Positions 55,901 to 64,000 of a DNA stretch of 64,000 bases are shown piece after piece. The position numbers were made by a program, and so were the translations under genes. The notes under the pieces are model-generated. The model saw only the letters and a list, made by a program, of their open reading frames with translations, was not told where the DNA came from and searched no databases. Source of the stretch: Agriotes lineatus (taxonomy: Eukaryota > Arthropoda > Insecta > Coleoptera > Elateridae); contig CALNHX010002670.1 in NCBI GenBank assembly GCA_940337035.1, positions 1 to 64,000 of the forward strand, in the 5' to 3' direction. How positions within the stretch are numbered: position 1 is the first letter of the stretch; each line of letters opens with the position of its first letter.

Positions 55901-58900
55901 CCTCATTGTTTGGTTGAGTTGGGTGTCAATACTCTTCTTGACATGTGCGCTATTTATCCAGACAGGCGCACCATACTCTGCTACTGAATAAACCAAGGCT
56001 AGGGCCGCTGTTCATAGGGTGGTTGCATCGGCGCCCCATGTTGTGCCATTTATCTACGTAATTTGAGTAATATTATTTTACTTATTTGTACAGGGTTGGC
56101 TCAAGTGACATTTACTTTGCATTTCAAGTGAGCCTTAAAACAAAAACACTTTTTTGTATGACACTGAGTTTTGCTTTGTTCTCTAAATGTAGAAAACTTT
56201 GTTAAAGCTTCTTTCAATGGTTTTTTCTTTCCAAATTGGAATTCTCAATGCCAACAATTTCGTCCGTTGAAAACCATCTCTCTCTTTTTCTGTCACTTTT
56301 ACTTGTAATTTATGATTTTCTTCCCTTATTTGTTCAGTTTTGTTTCCTAAATTGTCTAGTTTTTTATTCAGTTTTTGTAGAGTTCTTCCATTATTCTACC
56401 CGCCCTATGTACTAATTATTTTAGAACCCATAAAACTCACACTTTTATGATGTTTCTTTATGAATACAACCAATATTCTTTTTAAGCTTCCCAAGTGTCT
56501 CTGACCCATATTTTGGAATGTATCTTGTTTATGTTCTTTGTTGTACAAGTTTGTGTTTACATTTGCATGTCAACTTACAGCTGATCTTTATGTTATCATT
56601 ATTACTTCTTTTTTGCTTCCCCTCTAGAGGACGAAGAAAGCATTGCAATCGTGAAAATATCACTTTTTGCGATTTCTTTAGATTTTCACATTCAAGGGTC
56701 TATAGATGACGAAAAACATGTTCTCTCAAATTCGTCCGTCTGTATGTCTATCCATTTGTTGGTGGTATAGCTCAATAACTATTTATAGAAGGAAGTCAAT
56801 ATTTTGCATGCCTGGCACAAAACTGAATATACTTTTGGTCAAATATGTACAGGATGAGCATTTTAAAAAATAAAAGTTTGTCTATTTTTGCTTGAACTGA
56901 GGAATAGATAAAAGTAATAATTTGCACATAGCTGAGGCTTTACACTTAACGAAAATGGGATCCAACAGATACAGGGTAAATATTGTAACAGAGACAAACA
57001 TGAATTTGAATTCTTCCACCTGCAATGTTTTTTTAGTTGCAAATTGATGTAATTTGCATTATCAAGTGTTTCTTTTTATTGTTTCAGTATTATTATGAAC
57101 GTTAAGATATTTTTACCCCTAGTTTCATTCCTTCAACAAGTTTCAGCTTCTTCAGTAAAATAACCTGATCGTATAATTCTGCAAGTTACATTTCTGACGT
57201 ACTTCCTGAAGAAATGCAAGAAATTACACATTACTTCAAGCTGAATTCAAGAGGTATCGCAGACAAACTATATTATTTGTAATAGTAATTATCGAATTTC
57301 ACATAATTCAAAAAACAAAACCTGAAAACTTCCAATTTATTTTATTTAAATTGATATAAAAGTTGTTGTGAAGTGCTTTCATCTTTTATAGTTTTAAAAA
57401 TAATAAAATAAATGAAAATTTTAATAACTCATACTTGCATTCACATGGATTGCAACCTAATCTGTATTTGCAACAAATTACATATTATAAATATAACTAG
57501 TGTCGCCAGTGTGGCCAAGCGGTTCGGGCGCCAGCTACGGTGCCACAGTATGGGGTTCAATCCTGACATCTGGGAACTGGCGGGCGGCCCACTCAGTCGC
57601 TTTAAAAATTGGGTACCGAAACCACAGTTGTGGAAGTAGGGAAAGTAAGGCAGTCGTCAAAGGCGTGATCCTAACCACATCACCCAGTACGCCGGTAACG
57701 GTGTGCCAGACGACTGGGTTTCGGAAAGAGATATTTCGGGCGACCCTGACTCGCCTTGTCTCAGGCCATGTTCCTACATGGAATGAAGTGCCCGAACTTT
57801 ACTTTTAAATATAACTAGTTGTAATATTTTTTAATAAATTCTTTAAAAAATGCCAGATTTATATTTTTCTGTTTGTCTAAAGATCAAAAATAAATTTTTT
57901 AATGAAAAAATCATATTCTTACCTTGTGTTTAAATTTTATCATAGATTTGTCATGCTTAAACTATACCAAGAGAAAGATACTGTTATGTAAATTTCAACG
58001 TATAAAATAAAGACTTCAACAGAAAGAATACTGTTGCCATGGGAAGTACAGGGTTATTCATTATAAATTACCCACCCCTTATCATCGTTATTATTGCCTA
58101 TAGAAAAAAAAGTTTTAAATAAAAGTTATGTGGTTATAACTGAATTTTGTTAAAATGCTATCAAAAGTACAGTGGCGTGCATAATTAAGGGGATACAAAA
58201 AAGTAATATATTTTTTTAAATGGAACACCCTGTATATTATTAAATTTTTGGAATGATCTTTCTTTCCTGATTTCAAAAATATACCATATGTTACCCCTAC
58301 CGTTGGACGATTTGGATACAACACCCTGTATGCTCTTTTTGCTGCACGTTTATTTTTGCTATTTTGTATATAACAAGTAAATATTTAAACTTTTTCTTCC
58401 TCACTATAAACCATTTTGATTATTTCATTAAAGAAATGTCACTTATCAAACAAAGTAGTTGTTATTTTCATAGCTTACTTTAATAATGTTAATGATATTT
58501 GACGTTTAATAACTCAAAAACGGTATAAGGTAGGGGTAACATATGGTATATTTTTGAAATTAGGAAAGAAAGATCATTCCAAAAATTTAATAATATACAG
58601 GGTGTTCCATTTAAAAATATATATTACTTTTTTGTATCCCCTTAATTATGCACGCCACTGTACTTTTGATAGCATTTTAACAAAATTCAGTTATAACCAC
58701 ATAACTTTTATTTAAAACTTTTTTTTCTATAGGCAATAATAACGATGATAAGGGGTGGGTAATTTATAATGAATAACCCTGTACTAGTAACTTTAGTTAA
58801 AACACAGCTTTAATTACGAGATGAGAACATTGACGAAATGTGTATATTATTTTTAAACTAAATTAAAAAAAATATATGTAAATTGGAAACCTGAGTTGCT

Positions 58901-61900
58901 TGTACTAAACTAATATTTTTTTGCAGAATTCAGCTAGCATATGTTTATCAAAAACAAGGACGTATAAAGGAAGCCCAGCAGTTGTATACGTCTGCACTAA
59001 AGCTTAAATTAGATGACATAGCACTTGTTGCAGTAGCAAGTAACAATGTTGTGGTCATGAATAAGGATCAGAATGTATTTGACTCTAAAAAGAAAATGAA
59101 GGCAGCTACCAGTGATGCTCTGCTTCATAAGTTGCCATCAAAGCAAAGACGATTTATTGCACTAAATAATGCTATTTTAATGTATTATACCAATCATTTT
59201 GAGCAATGCAATAAATTGTGTAAAGCAGTTGAAGAATCATGGTCAGACCTAGCCCTTCAAGCAAGGCTTACCAATGCAGTGTGTTTGACACGCGCAGAAA
59301 ATGTTGGCAAAGCGTTGGAAATATTGAACAGCTATACCCCAAGAAATGACGAAGAAAAGCTTTTTATTAAATTGGCATCTGTACATCTTTTACTAATGCA
59401 GGTAGGAGCATGTTATAAAAGTTATATTATTACAATAATTTCTTGTAGGCTTGTCTTTGTTTGATAGTGTGTTTCTTGTAAGACTAATATCGGGATGCTA
59501 ATGTGCGTTTACATTGTTGTAGTGCAATTTAGTTTAGTCACATTATTACTACATAAACTTTAAATAACTTTCTGCCACTGAAGATAAAGTGCGTTCAAAA
59601 AAACCGTTATCAAGTTATCTTGCGTCAAGCAGTAATTTTTGAAAGTCATGTCGTAACTTGTTTTATGGATTGCGTATGCACACAACCTCACTTTGACAAC
59701 TGACAACTCAAGTGACCGAGTGCGTTGAACCTTGAGTAGAGTGATGTAATAATTTGCGTATACATAACCTCACTTTGACAAGTGATCCAGTGTTTTGAAC
59801 GAGAACAAAGTAATAATCACTGACAATGCCGTCATAAAACAAAATCTAGTTCAAAGCCCTCTCGATAATTTTTTTTAAACGCACGTATTACTATGTGCTT
59901 TAGTGCTTTTGTTTTATTTTGAATAATCTGCTTATTTCAGAAATAAACAGGATCAAATATTTAAACATGTTGGCCGTATGGGATCTTTTTTGCAGAAAAT
60001 AAGAGAATATTTTTTACCATAGTAATATTTAAATTGATATCAGAATTAAACAGAGAAACATACTAAGGTGAAATATCCCTCGCACTGTCAACTATACAAT
60101 AACATCCCATGTTTTGACCTTTCATTCTAATGAATTCAAAAACACATTTATCAAAATAAATCGCAGATATATGATTTGGATTTTTTTTTTCTTTTTCTAA
60201 ATGAATGTACTATTGCTACCAAAAAAACTAGGGACATTTTTCTTGAGCTGTGTGCAATTCTGAATTTATACAGCAAGTGCTCGATAACGTAAACACTGGA
60301 TAATGAAAACATCCCGCTAATGTAAACAAAATTCATACAATAGGATCAAACTAGTGATGGGCGAATCCAAATGAAAAGAATCTAATTATTCGATTGTTTC
60401 CGCTTTCCGAGATATTCCGATTGTTGCTGAAAATATCTCTTGGATTATTCGGAATACTCGCATTCAGATGCTCGTATTTCGGAACTTCGGAACTCCGATG
60501 GTCGTTCAACCGATTCTCTCGTTTGAACTGCGATTACTCTGATTCGCATATAAGTTTGTCCGAGTGATCGATGGTCGGCTCTCGATCTCGGCTGCCGGCG
60601 TACCGCTTGCCGACGGATTATCCGGGGTTTACAATTTACTTTACAATTCTCACTTTCACTTTTAACTTTTAATTTAAAGACAATATTTTAACAAAAATTT
60701 GAAATATGTAACCGAATGTGCGATGTAGCTGCTATAGGACACTGCAGTTTAAATTGAAACTAAATGAATTAATAACATATTCATCCATTTTCAAGTAAGG
60801 TCTATTCTATAATGTATAATGGTTATTTATATTTATACAGTACAGTAAACATTGCGCTTCCATACTTAGACCAAAATTATTTAAAAAGATACTTTTGTCA
60901 TCTACACGAAAAAATTGCCGTTCAACACATTGGAAAAGTGATTCTTCTGTGCTCACATAAAACTTTTACATTCGCTGGAAAACTCACTTTCCTTAACTTG
61001 TAGAACAATCGACTATTAATTCACTAGCCATTTAAGATGAAAATTAACTCGCTAGCATATCAACATTATAAACAGTTACTTATGGTTGCTACTATAGAGA
61101 TAATAATAATGACAGTTTAAAATGACATAATTGAAGAAAAATAATTAATCGAGTTATTTAACAATAACAGTAACAGCGTAACTGGAGATTTGAGTTACCG
61201 CATTTATATTTTTATGACGCTCGACGGCTTAAACCTGAGAAGAAACAGATTGCAGCTGAAAATTATTTCGGTGGCACAAATAATTCTCGTACTTTAAATG
61301 CCCGCATTTGGCTACCCACAGCGCACACGCAGTACGCGCCTACTGCACAGCTCTCGCCAGAATTCGAGATATTTATTCGTATTCCGAATGATTAATTCCT
61401 ATTCCGATTATTCCGAATGATTCATTTGATTGTTAAATTCTCTCATTCGAATATCTCGATTGTTAAATTTATTCGATTTTGCGCATCACTAGATCAAACA
61501 ACGCCCGACAACGTTAACAACTAGTACAGTTCGATAACGTAAACAATTCTTGGCGACGGTTTCTAAATATTTCTTTTGAGACTCTTCCTTCTTTAATGTT
61601 TTTGCAATACTTTTTTCATGTTTCGTTGTTTATTTTTATACTGTGGTTTTAATTGTTCTGTTTTGATTCGTTGCATATAGTGGTGCAATCCAGATACAGT
61701 ACTTTTTTTTTGGCATAAAAAACTACCCATAATCTTTTGTGCTGATGACACCAGTTTTGCTTTTTTTGGAGTTGGAGAATACATCATGTTCCACTGCATG
61801 GTAGCTCTTTTTGACTCAGGGTTGTAATGATAGAGCCATGGCTCATCTGTGCTTACAATAGAGCATTTGAAAATGCATCTCTTTTCTATTTGTATCTTTG

Positions 61901-63728
61901 CAACAATTGTATAGCCATCACCAAACGGGCTTCTTTTTGCTCTGGAGTTAACAACCGCGGCATCCACCTTGCACTAACTTTTTTGTACATAAGCTGGTTG
62001 TGAACAATTGCCTAACACTCCCCATGGCATAAAATACCATTATGAATGTTAAACCATAGATGCCAACTATAGAGATAATTTGCATAATCTCCAAAGAAAT
62101 AGCTTTATGCCAACTTTTTCTGATGATTTTATCAGTTATCCTACGATCAGCCCGAATAAGCTAATTAATCATTTTAATATTGTCAAGTGTCATGGATGTT
62201 TTCGGTCCTCTCATATGTGGTATGTTTTCTACATGGTTTTGTCTTGGACATACATTTATCCTCAAACTGTGCTTGAAGTCATGCAAAGATTTCAGGCAGT
62301 AAAATGTTTTCTTTCCCCAGAAATTTAGCAATTACGCATTGTGCTTGTTTCCATCCATTATTTTCTATGCTTAAACAACTAGATTCTCACTCATATGTAA
62401 ACTTTCCTCGTACAAAGCAGCTTTGAGTAAATTTAAATGCATGTTGTCGGGTGTATGTAGTAGAAACCGCTCCGATTGAAGCTCACTGATCTCTTTCTTG
62501 TGGTGAAACTCTCCACATTTCCATTCCATATAATATATTTGAATCTATCATATTCAAAATATGAATCGTTTTTTGGGTGCTCAGTCCACTTAAATAATAT
62601 TATTTGTGTGATGGTTTATCAGTAAATTGTTAAAGATTAAGTAATATGTTTTTATTTGTTTGTATAATATACAATATACAATTTTTCTGATTAGTATTAA
62701 TTAAACATATGTCATTAAATATTACTATTTTTAGGGTGAACAATTAGAAGCTTGTAAAGTATTAGAAAACATGGGTGAGGATAGTTATAAGCCTGCAATT
62801 GTTGGTGCATTAATAACTCTGTACATGGGAATGAAAAAGAAAGATACCGCATTAAAAGTGTTTGAGAAAACTGTAGAGTGGTATCGCAAAAACAAAGTAA
62901 GTAGTGTTGCAATGTAGAAAAAAGTTAAAGAATTAAATATGCAAATGCAAAAATATTTAATTTTATTACTAGACAAATATTGTCATCTGGGATTTAAACT
63001 ATTATTAAATTTTTTAGGTTCAAGGAGACCTTAGCAACATGTGGAGGCAGGCAGCAGATTTCCATATGCGTCACGGCCAGCCAAAAGTTGCAGCAAACAG
63101 TTTGGAAGAGTTGATTCGAAGTAATCCAAATGACAAGAAAGCAGTGGCTCAATTAGGTCTTGCATATGTTCAGGTGTGCATTTGTAGTTATTCTGCTAAT
63201 GCAATGATTATAATAAATAATAACGAAGTTAAGAACTGCAGGCTAATGAAAATATCCTATTCCTTATGCTTAGTATAATGATTGAAATGTTATAACCTCA
63301 ACAGTATAAATTTGTAGTTTGACAAAAAGAAAGCTGCACAACTGATGAACAAACTTCCATCATTCCATGATGTGCCATCTGAAAGCGACTTAGATGCTTT
63401 AGAAAGTTCAAACTGGCTTAGTATAAAGAAAACAGTAAGCAAAATGGAATCATCACCTGGGTAAGCGTTTAATGTTTTTACAGTTGTATTGATTCTATAA
63501 TAATGTTTATTATAGAACTCCTAAAGCAGATACAGTAGACAAGAAGAAGAAGAAAAATCGTAAACACAAAACAAAGTTACCGAAAAATTGTGACCCAAAT
63601 ATACCTCCAGATCCAGAACGCTGGCTGCCAAAATATGAAAGAAGTGGTTATAGGAAGAAGCGCGATCGTAGAGCGAAGGAAGTTATTAAGGGATCTCAAG
63701 GAACTACTTCAACACAAGCAGATCAGTT
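46796..63728 (+). CDS. SRP72: signal recognition particle subunit SRP72 (nine exons, 3' end outside window)
   Basis: SRP72 binds SRP68 and the 7S RNA in the SRP that docks ribosomes making secretory proteins to the ER. Joining exons 46796-46916, 46979-47096, 47877-48132, 48500-48690, 58927-59401, 62735-62896, 63018-63173, 63318-63460 and 63516-63728 gives 1835 coding bases (611 codons) in one frame. Family hallmarks: an N-terminal TPR solenoid (RFGQNGDYDRALKAANRI, FHCKVVCLIQQSKFNEALQT), NKDQNVFDSKKKMK at about residues 260-273, and the Lys-rich RNA-binding tail with PDPERWLPKYERSGYR. Human SRP72 is 671 residues, so only the extreme C-terminus is missing; the ninth donor leaves phase 2. The ATG sits after GAAA and before the conserved first TPR. 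Introns 4 and 5 are swollen by transposons; the other introns are 62-780 bp. Confidence 0.96.
46979..47096 (+). CDS. SRP72: SRP72 exon 2
   Basis: Follows TTTGTTTCAG. Encodes ILHMAPQEEKAFHCKVVCLI then QQSKFNEALQTMQKNAALS. Ends before GTTTGT, phase 2. Intron 1 is only 62 bp. Confidence 0.93.
47877..48132 (+). CDS. SRP72: SRP72 exon 3
   Basis: Follows TTGTTTTTAG. Contains FHFEKAYCQYRQNHTQQALE, LKAQILYRLECFNEALEIYQ and DDYADERETNLGAV, the second TPR group of SRP72. Ends before GTAAGA, phase 0. Confidence 0.95.
48500..48690 (+). CDS. SRP72: SRP72 exon 4
   Basis: Follows ATAATTTACAG. Encodes YELCYNWACLLIAQEQYIEA and an acidic loop ending DEIDIELALM. The donor GTTCGT is weaker than the others. Phase 2 into a 10.2-kb intron. 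Confidence 0.93.
49193..49657. mobile_element. pogo/Tigger-like MITE in SRP72 intron 4
   Basis: Ends CAGGCAGACCTCGCCATTC and GAACGGCAAGGTCTGCCTG are inverted with two mismatches and flanked by TA. The CAGGC..CCTCG start and TA target fit the pogo/Tigger group. 465 bp, internally enriched for GCAAACGGCAAA-type sequence, non-coding. Confidence 0.82.
50470..51240 (-). pseudogene. Tc1/mariner-like transposase, degenerate
   Basis: Reading down the minus strand: ARACLNEFRERFPNVEIL-like start, VRRTVAAFGEVGSVADRPRS with GRPHVGTEEQIG (paired HTH linker), a RLAQEVNLSYGTCRTILKTN second helix-turn-helix, then MRLWSADNPHFFRDASLHCP, RRIIRPIFFEDTIHAKRYQN and GYLQQDNATPLACKK with the second catalytic Asp. 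The last catalytic segment was not found. Stops (for example after VQNRM) and frameshifts make it inactive. Confidence 0.82.
51409..51669. mobile_element. MITE nested in the right arm of the Tc1/mariner element
   Basis: Ends CAAAAAATATTTGTATTTCC...CGGTTACGGAATT and AATTCCGTAACAG...GTGTTTTG are imperfectly inverted (~38 bp) and flanked by TA. The flanking arm sequence resumes exactly as expected from the intact left arm. Confidence 0.8.
52020..52165 (+). other. coding-like fragment of unrecognised origin
   Basis: An open segment encodes RPLLYQHNQDDLERSSNSSG, then GGVLNNIKQKVMDHKFKQPV and QQMIQG. It has the polar, codon-regular look of a real exon but lies within an SRP72 intron on the same strand and matches no SRP72 part. 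About 75 bp of it recurs in inverted orientation at 52300-52385. Gene-fragment capture by a transposon is the likeliest explanation. Confidence 0.4.
52300..52470 (-). other. inverted partial copy plus second coding-like fragment
   Basis: On the minus strand the sequence reads GACCACAAGTTCAA and CCCGTGCAACAGATGATT, matching 52110-52155. Upstream of this on the same strand a frame encodes KDGTLQYDLVKKTRKKYIEL followed by DENGVEGMNS and a stop. The source gene or genes are not recognised. Confidence 0.4.
54483..55211. mobile_element. hAT-type MITE in SRP72 intron 4
   Basis: Ends CAGGGGTTCCAGTCG and CGCTGGGACCCCTG are inverted with two mismatches, and CAGGGG starts are common in hAT elements. 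Both sub-terminal regions are rich in GTCATAAAA repeats. The flanks are A-rich (ATAAAAAA / AAAAAAAT), so an 8-bp duplication is possible but not clean. 729 bp, no credible transposase. Confidence 0.65.
55250..56040 (-). pseudogene. 3' end of an I/Jockey-like LINE
   Basis: The minus strand encodes YSVAEYGAPVWINSAHVKKS, LNQTMRVITGSIRPTPTRWL, LPRRLWTKLNRVRTGHGCAD and the PQCDCGAERQ knuckle. After one frameshift it continues DKTIRHIVSTCPNRAYPG to the stop near 55342. This is the region downstream of RT in such elements. Only this 5'-truncated tail is present. Confidence 0.85.
57501..57806 (+). repeat. tRNA-derived SINE with 12-bp target duplication
   Basis: The head TGGCCAAGCGGTTCGGGCGC (A box) and GGGGTTCAATCCTG (B box) resembles a class II (Leu/Ser-like) tRNA, followed by an unrelated GC-rich body to CCCGAACTTTACTTTT. 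AAATATAACTAG stands on both sides (57489-57500 and 57807-57818). The small number of differences between duplications suggests a fairly young insertion. Confidence 0.9.
58049..58781. mobile_element. foldback MITE with ~250-bp arms, just before SRP72 exon 5
   Basis: Ends CAGGGTTATTCATTATAAAT and its perfect inverse are flanked by TA. Arms 58049-58300 and about 58520-58781 are near-identical inverted copies around a ~220-bp loop. Inside each arm lies a smaller MITE-type end (ACAGGGTGTTCCATTTAAAA and inverse). No transposase. It ends 145 bp before the acceptor of exon 5. Confidence 0.92.
58927..59401 (+). CDS. SRP72: SRP72 exon 5
   Basis: Follows TTTTTTGCAG. Encodes IQLAYVYQKQGRIKEAQQLY, NVVVMNKDQNVFDSKKKMKA and CNKLCKAVEESWSDLALQAR, central TPR repeats of SRP72. 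Ends ATGCAG before GTAGGA, phase 0. Confidence 0.96.
59589..59884. mobile_element. MITE in SRP72 intron 5
   Basis: GTGCGTTCAAAAAAACCGTTATC and CGATAATTTTTTTTAAACGCAC are imperfect inverted ends. The body contains two direct copies of AACCTCACTTTGACAA (near 59685 and 59767). Target duplication not clear. Confidence 0.6.
60352..61491. mobile_element. non-autonomous hAT element in SRP72 intron 5
   Basis: Ends TAGTGATGGGCGAA and TTTGCGCATCACTA are inverted with mismatches. A perfect 8-bp target duplication GATCAAAC (60344-60351 and 61492-61499) flanks the element. Same end family as the element at 956-1944. 1140 bp, no transposase recognised. It is inserted into the mariner remnant. Confidence 0.9.
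61590..62060 (-). pseudogene. mariner transposase fragment
   Basis: The minus strand gives, across two frames, VSARWMPRLLTPEQKEARLV and then STDEPWLYHYNPESKRATMQ with SPTPKKAKLVSSAQKIMGSF. These are the linker (WVPR-L-type) and first catalytic block (T-D-E) of mariner transposases. The N-terminal HTH and the second and third catalytic blocks are missing. The flank at 60209-60351 probably belongs to the same old element. Confidence 0.85.
62735..62896 (+). CDS. SRP72: SRP72 exon 6
   Basis: Follows CTATTTTTAG. 54 codons: GEQLEACKVLENMGEDSYKP, IVGALITLYMGMKKKDTALK, VFEKTVEWYRKNK. Donor GTAAGT, phase 0. Confidence 0.95.
63018..63173 (+). CDS. SRP72: SRP72 exon 7
   Basis: Follows AATTTTTTAG. 52 codons: VQGDLSNMWRQAADFHMRHG, QPKVAANSLEELIRSNPNDK, KAVAQLGLAYVQ. 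Donor GTGTGC, phase 0. Confidence 0.95.
63318..63460 (+). CDS. SRP72: SRP72 exon 8
   Basis: Follows ATAAATTTGTAG. Encodes FDKKKAAQLMNKLPSFHDVP and SESDLDALESSNWL, the linker to the RNA-binding tail. Donor GTAAGC, phase 2. Confidence 0.95.
63516..63728 (+). CDS. SRP72: SRP72 exon 9 (RNA-binding tail)
   Basis: Follows TGTTTATTATAG. Encodes the Lys-rich KKKKKNRKHKTKLPKN stretch, PDPERWLPKYERSGYRKKRD and GSQGTTSTQADQ, the conserved SRP72 RNA-binding region. Donor GTAAGT; the final exon or exons lie beyond the window. Confidence 0.95.
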
Positions 63729-64000
63729 GTAAGTAAATAGATATTTCTCAACAGCAACATGAAAAACTACAATATAAATTAATCTAATTTTATTTTGCAT
63801 TAGAAAATTAACAAACTATCGAATGAAAATTAACTAAGAAATGAAGGCAACACTTATCTCTCAAAATCTTCAAAATATTCAGTAGAGGAAGAAATGAATA
63901 TCGTCAAATGTTTTCTTCTTTTTCTCTGTATACCATTGCTGCTGTCAAGAATCACAGTTACGAATGAATGTATATATGTTCACCCACTTTTATTAACCTT
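63729..64000 (+). other. SRP72: SRP72 intron 9 (start)
   Basis: Begins GTAAGTAAATAG. No coding continuation of SRP72 was recognised before the window ends. Confidence 0.75.

Larger units (their letters stand above)
48691..58926 (+). other. SRP72: SRP72 intron 4 (10.2 kb, transposon-filled)
   Basis: Contains, left to right, a pogo-like MITE, a long-TIR Tc1/mariner element with a nested MITE, coding-like fragments in inverted arrangement, a hAT-type MITE, a LINE 3' end on the minus strand, a tRNA-SINE and a long foldback element. The remaining sequence (48720-49190, 52500-54480 and 56040-57480) is AT-rich without further recognised features, apart from one half MITE end (TTGGGTGTTTTATTTAAAAT) at about 53853. 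Confidence 0.9.
59402..62734 (+). other. SRP72: SRP72 intron 5 (3.3 kb)
   Basis: Holds a small MITE (59589-59884) and a mariner remnant split by a hAT element (60352-61491). The stretch 62060-62700 is AT-rich, with a few frames reminiscent of transposase but not identified. Confidence 0.88.

Noticed and set aside
57501..57575. tRNA gene (Leu/Ser-like)
   Set aside because: A and B boxes are present, but the sequence continues into an unrelated body and is bounded by a 12-bp target duplication, so it is a SINE head.
61000..61100. hAT transposase inside 60352-61491
   Set aside because: Short frames exist but no BED finger or hATC dimerisation motif could be seen.

Overview
This is a eukaryotic nuclear window, almost certainly from an insect. 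It is AT-rich and intron-bearing, and it is packed with insect-type mobile elements: BEL/Pao and Ty3/gypsy LTR elements, hAT, mariner/Tc1 and pogo-like DNA elements, Jockey/I-type LINE debris, and tRNA- and 5S-derived SINEs. A beetle or similar large-genome insect would fit, but the order cannot be decided from the sequence. The one confidently recognised host gene is SRP72, the 72-kDa protein subunit of the signal recognition particle, on the + strand. Nine coding exons lie between 46796 and 63728, in a consistent reading frame with GT-AG splice sites. The gene runs off the right edge. Its fourth intron is 10.2 kb and its fifth 3.3 kb, both filled with transposons.

Layout. 1-5165: degenerate satellite-like array of ~20-bp monomers organised into a ~142-bp higher-order unit, with an inserted hAT element (956-1944) and an 863-bp segmental tandem duplication. 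5.2-12.2 kb: TE debris and unrecognised sequence. 12.2-22.1 kb: a stack of nested transposons. A deleted gypsy element (to 14356) is followed by a miniature LTR element (14391-20822). That element is split by a hAT element (14914-20588), which is itself split by an RT-less gypsy element (15682-19691). A mariner element (20829-22069) abuts the stack. 22-32 kb: LINE scraps, palindromes, MITEs, one good candidate minus-strand exon (24980-25154) and one unrecognised ORF (26224-26643). 32.0-37.3 kb: a BEL/Pao element with both LTRs and a 1163-codon open frame, but no reverse transcriptase. 37.3-41.5 kb: AT-rich, nothing recognised. 41.5-46.6 kb: MITEs, a 5S-derived SINE, a Jockey-like LINE interrupted by a tRNA-SINE, and an LTR-type insertion inside a hAT relative. 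46.8 kb to end: SRP72.

The most unusual point is that the two best-preserved LTR retrotransposons, from different superfamilies (BEL/Pao and gypsy), have both lost reverse transcriptase. Both still keep a very long uninterrupted frame and carry in-frame tandem duplications. Target-site duplications and terminal repeats visible in the sequence fix the boundaries of many insertions to the base and give a relative insertion order.
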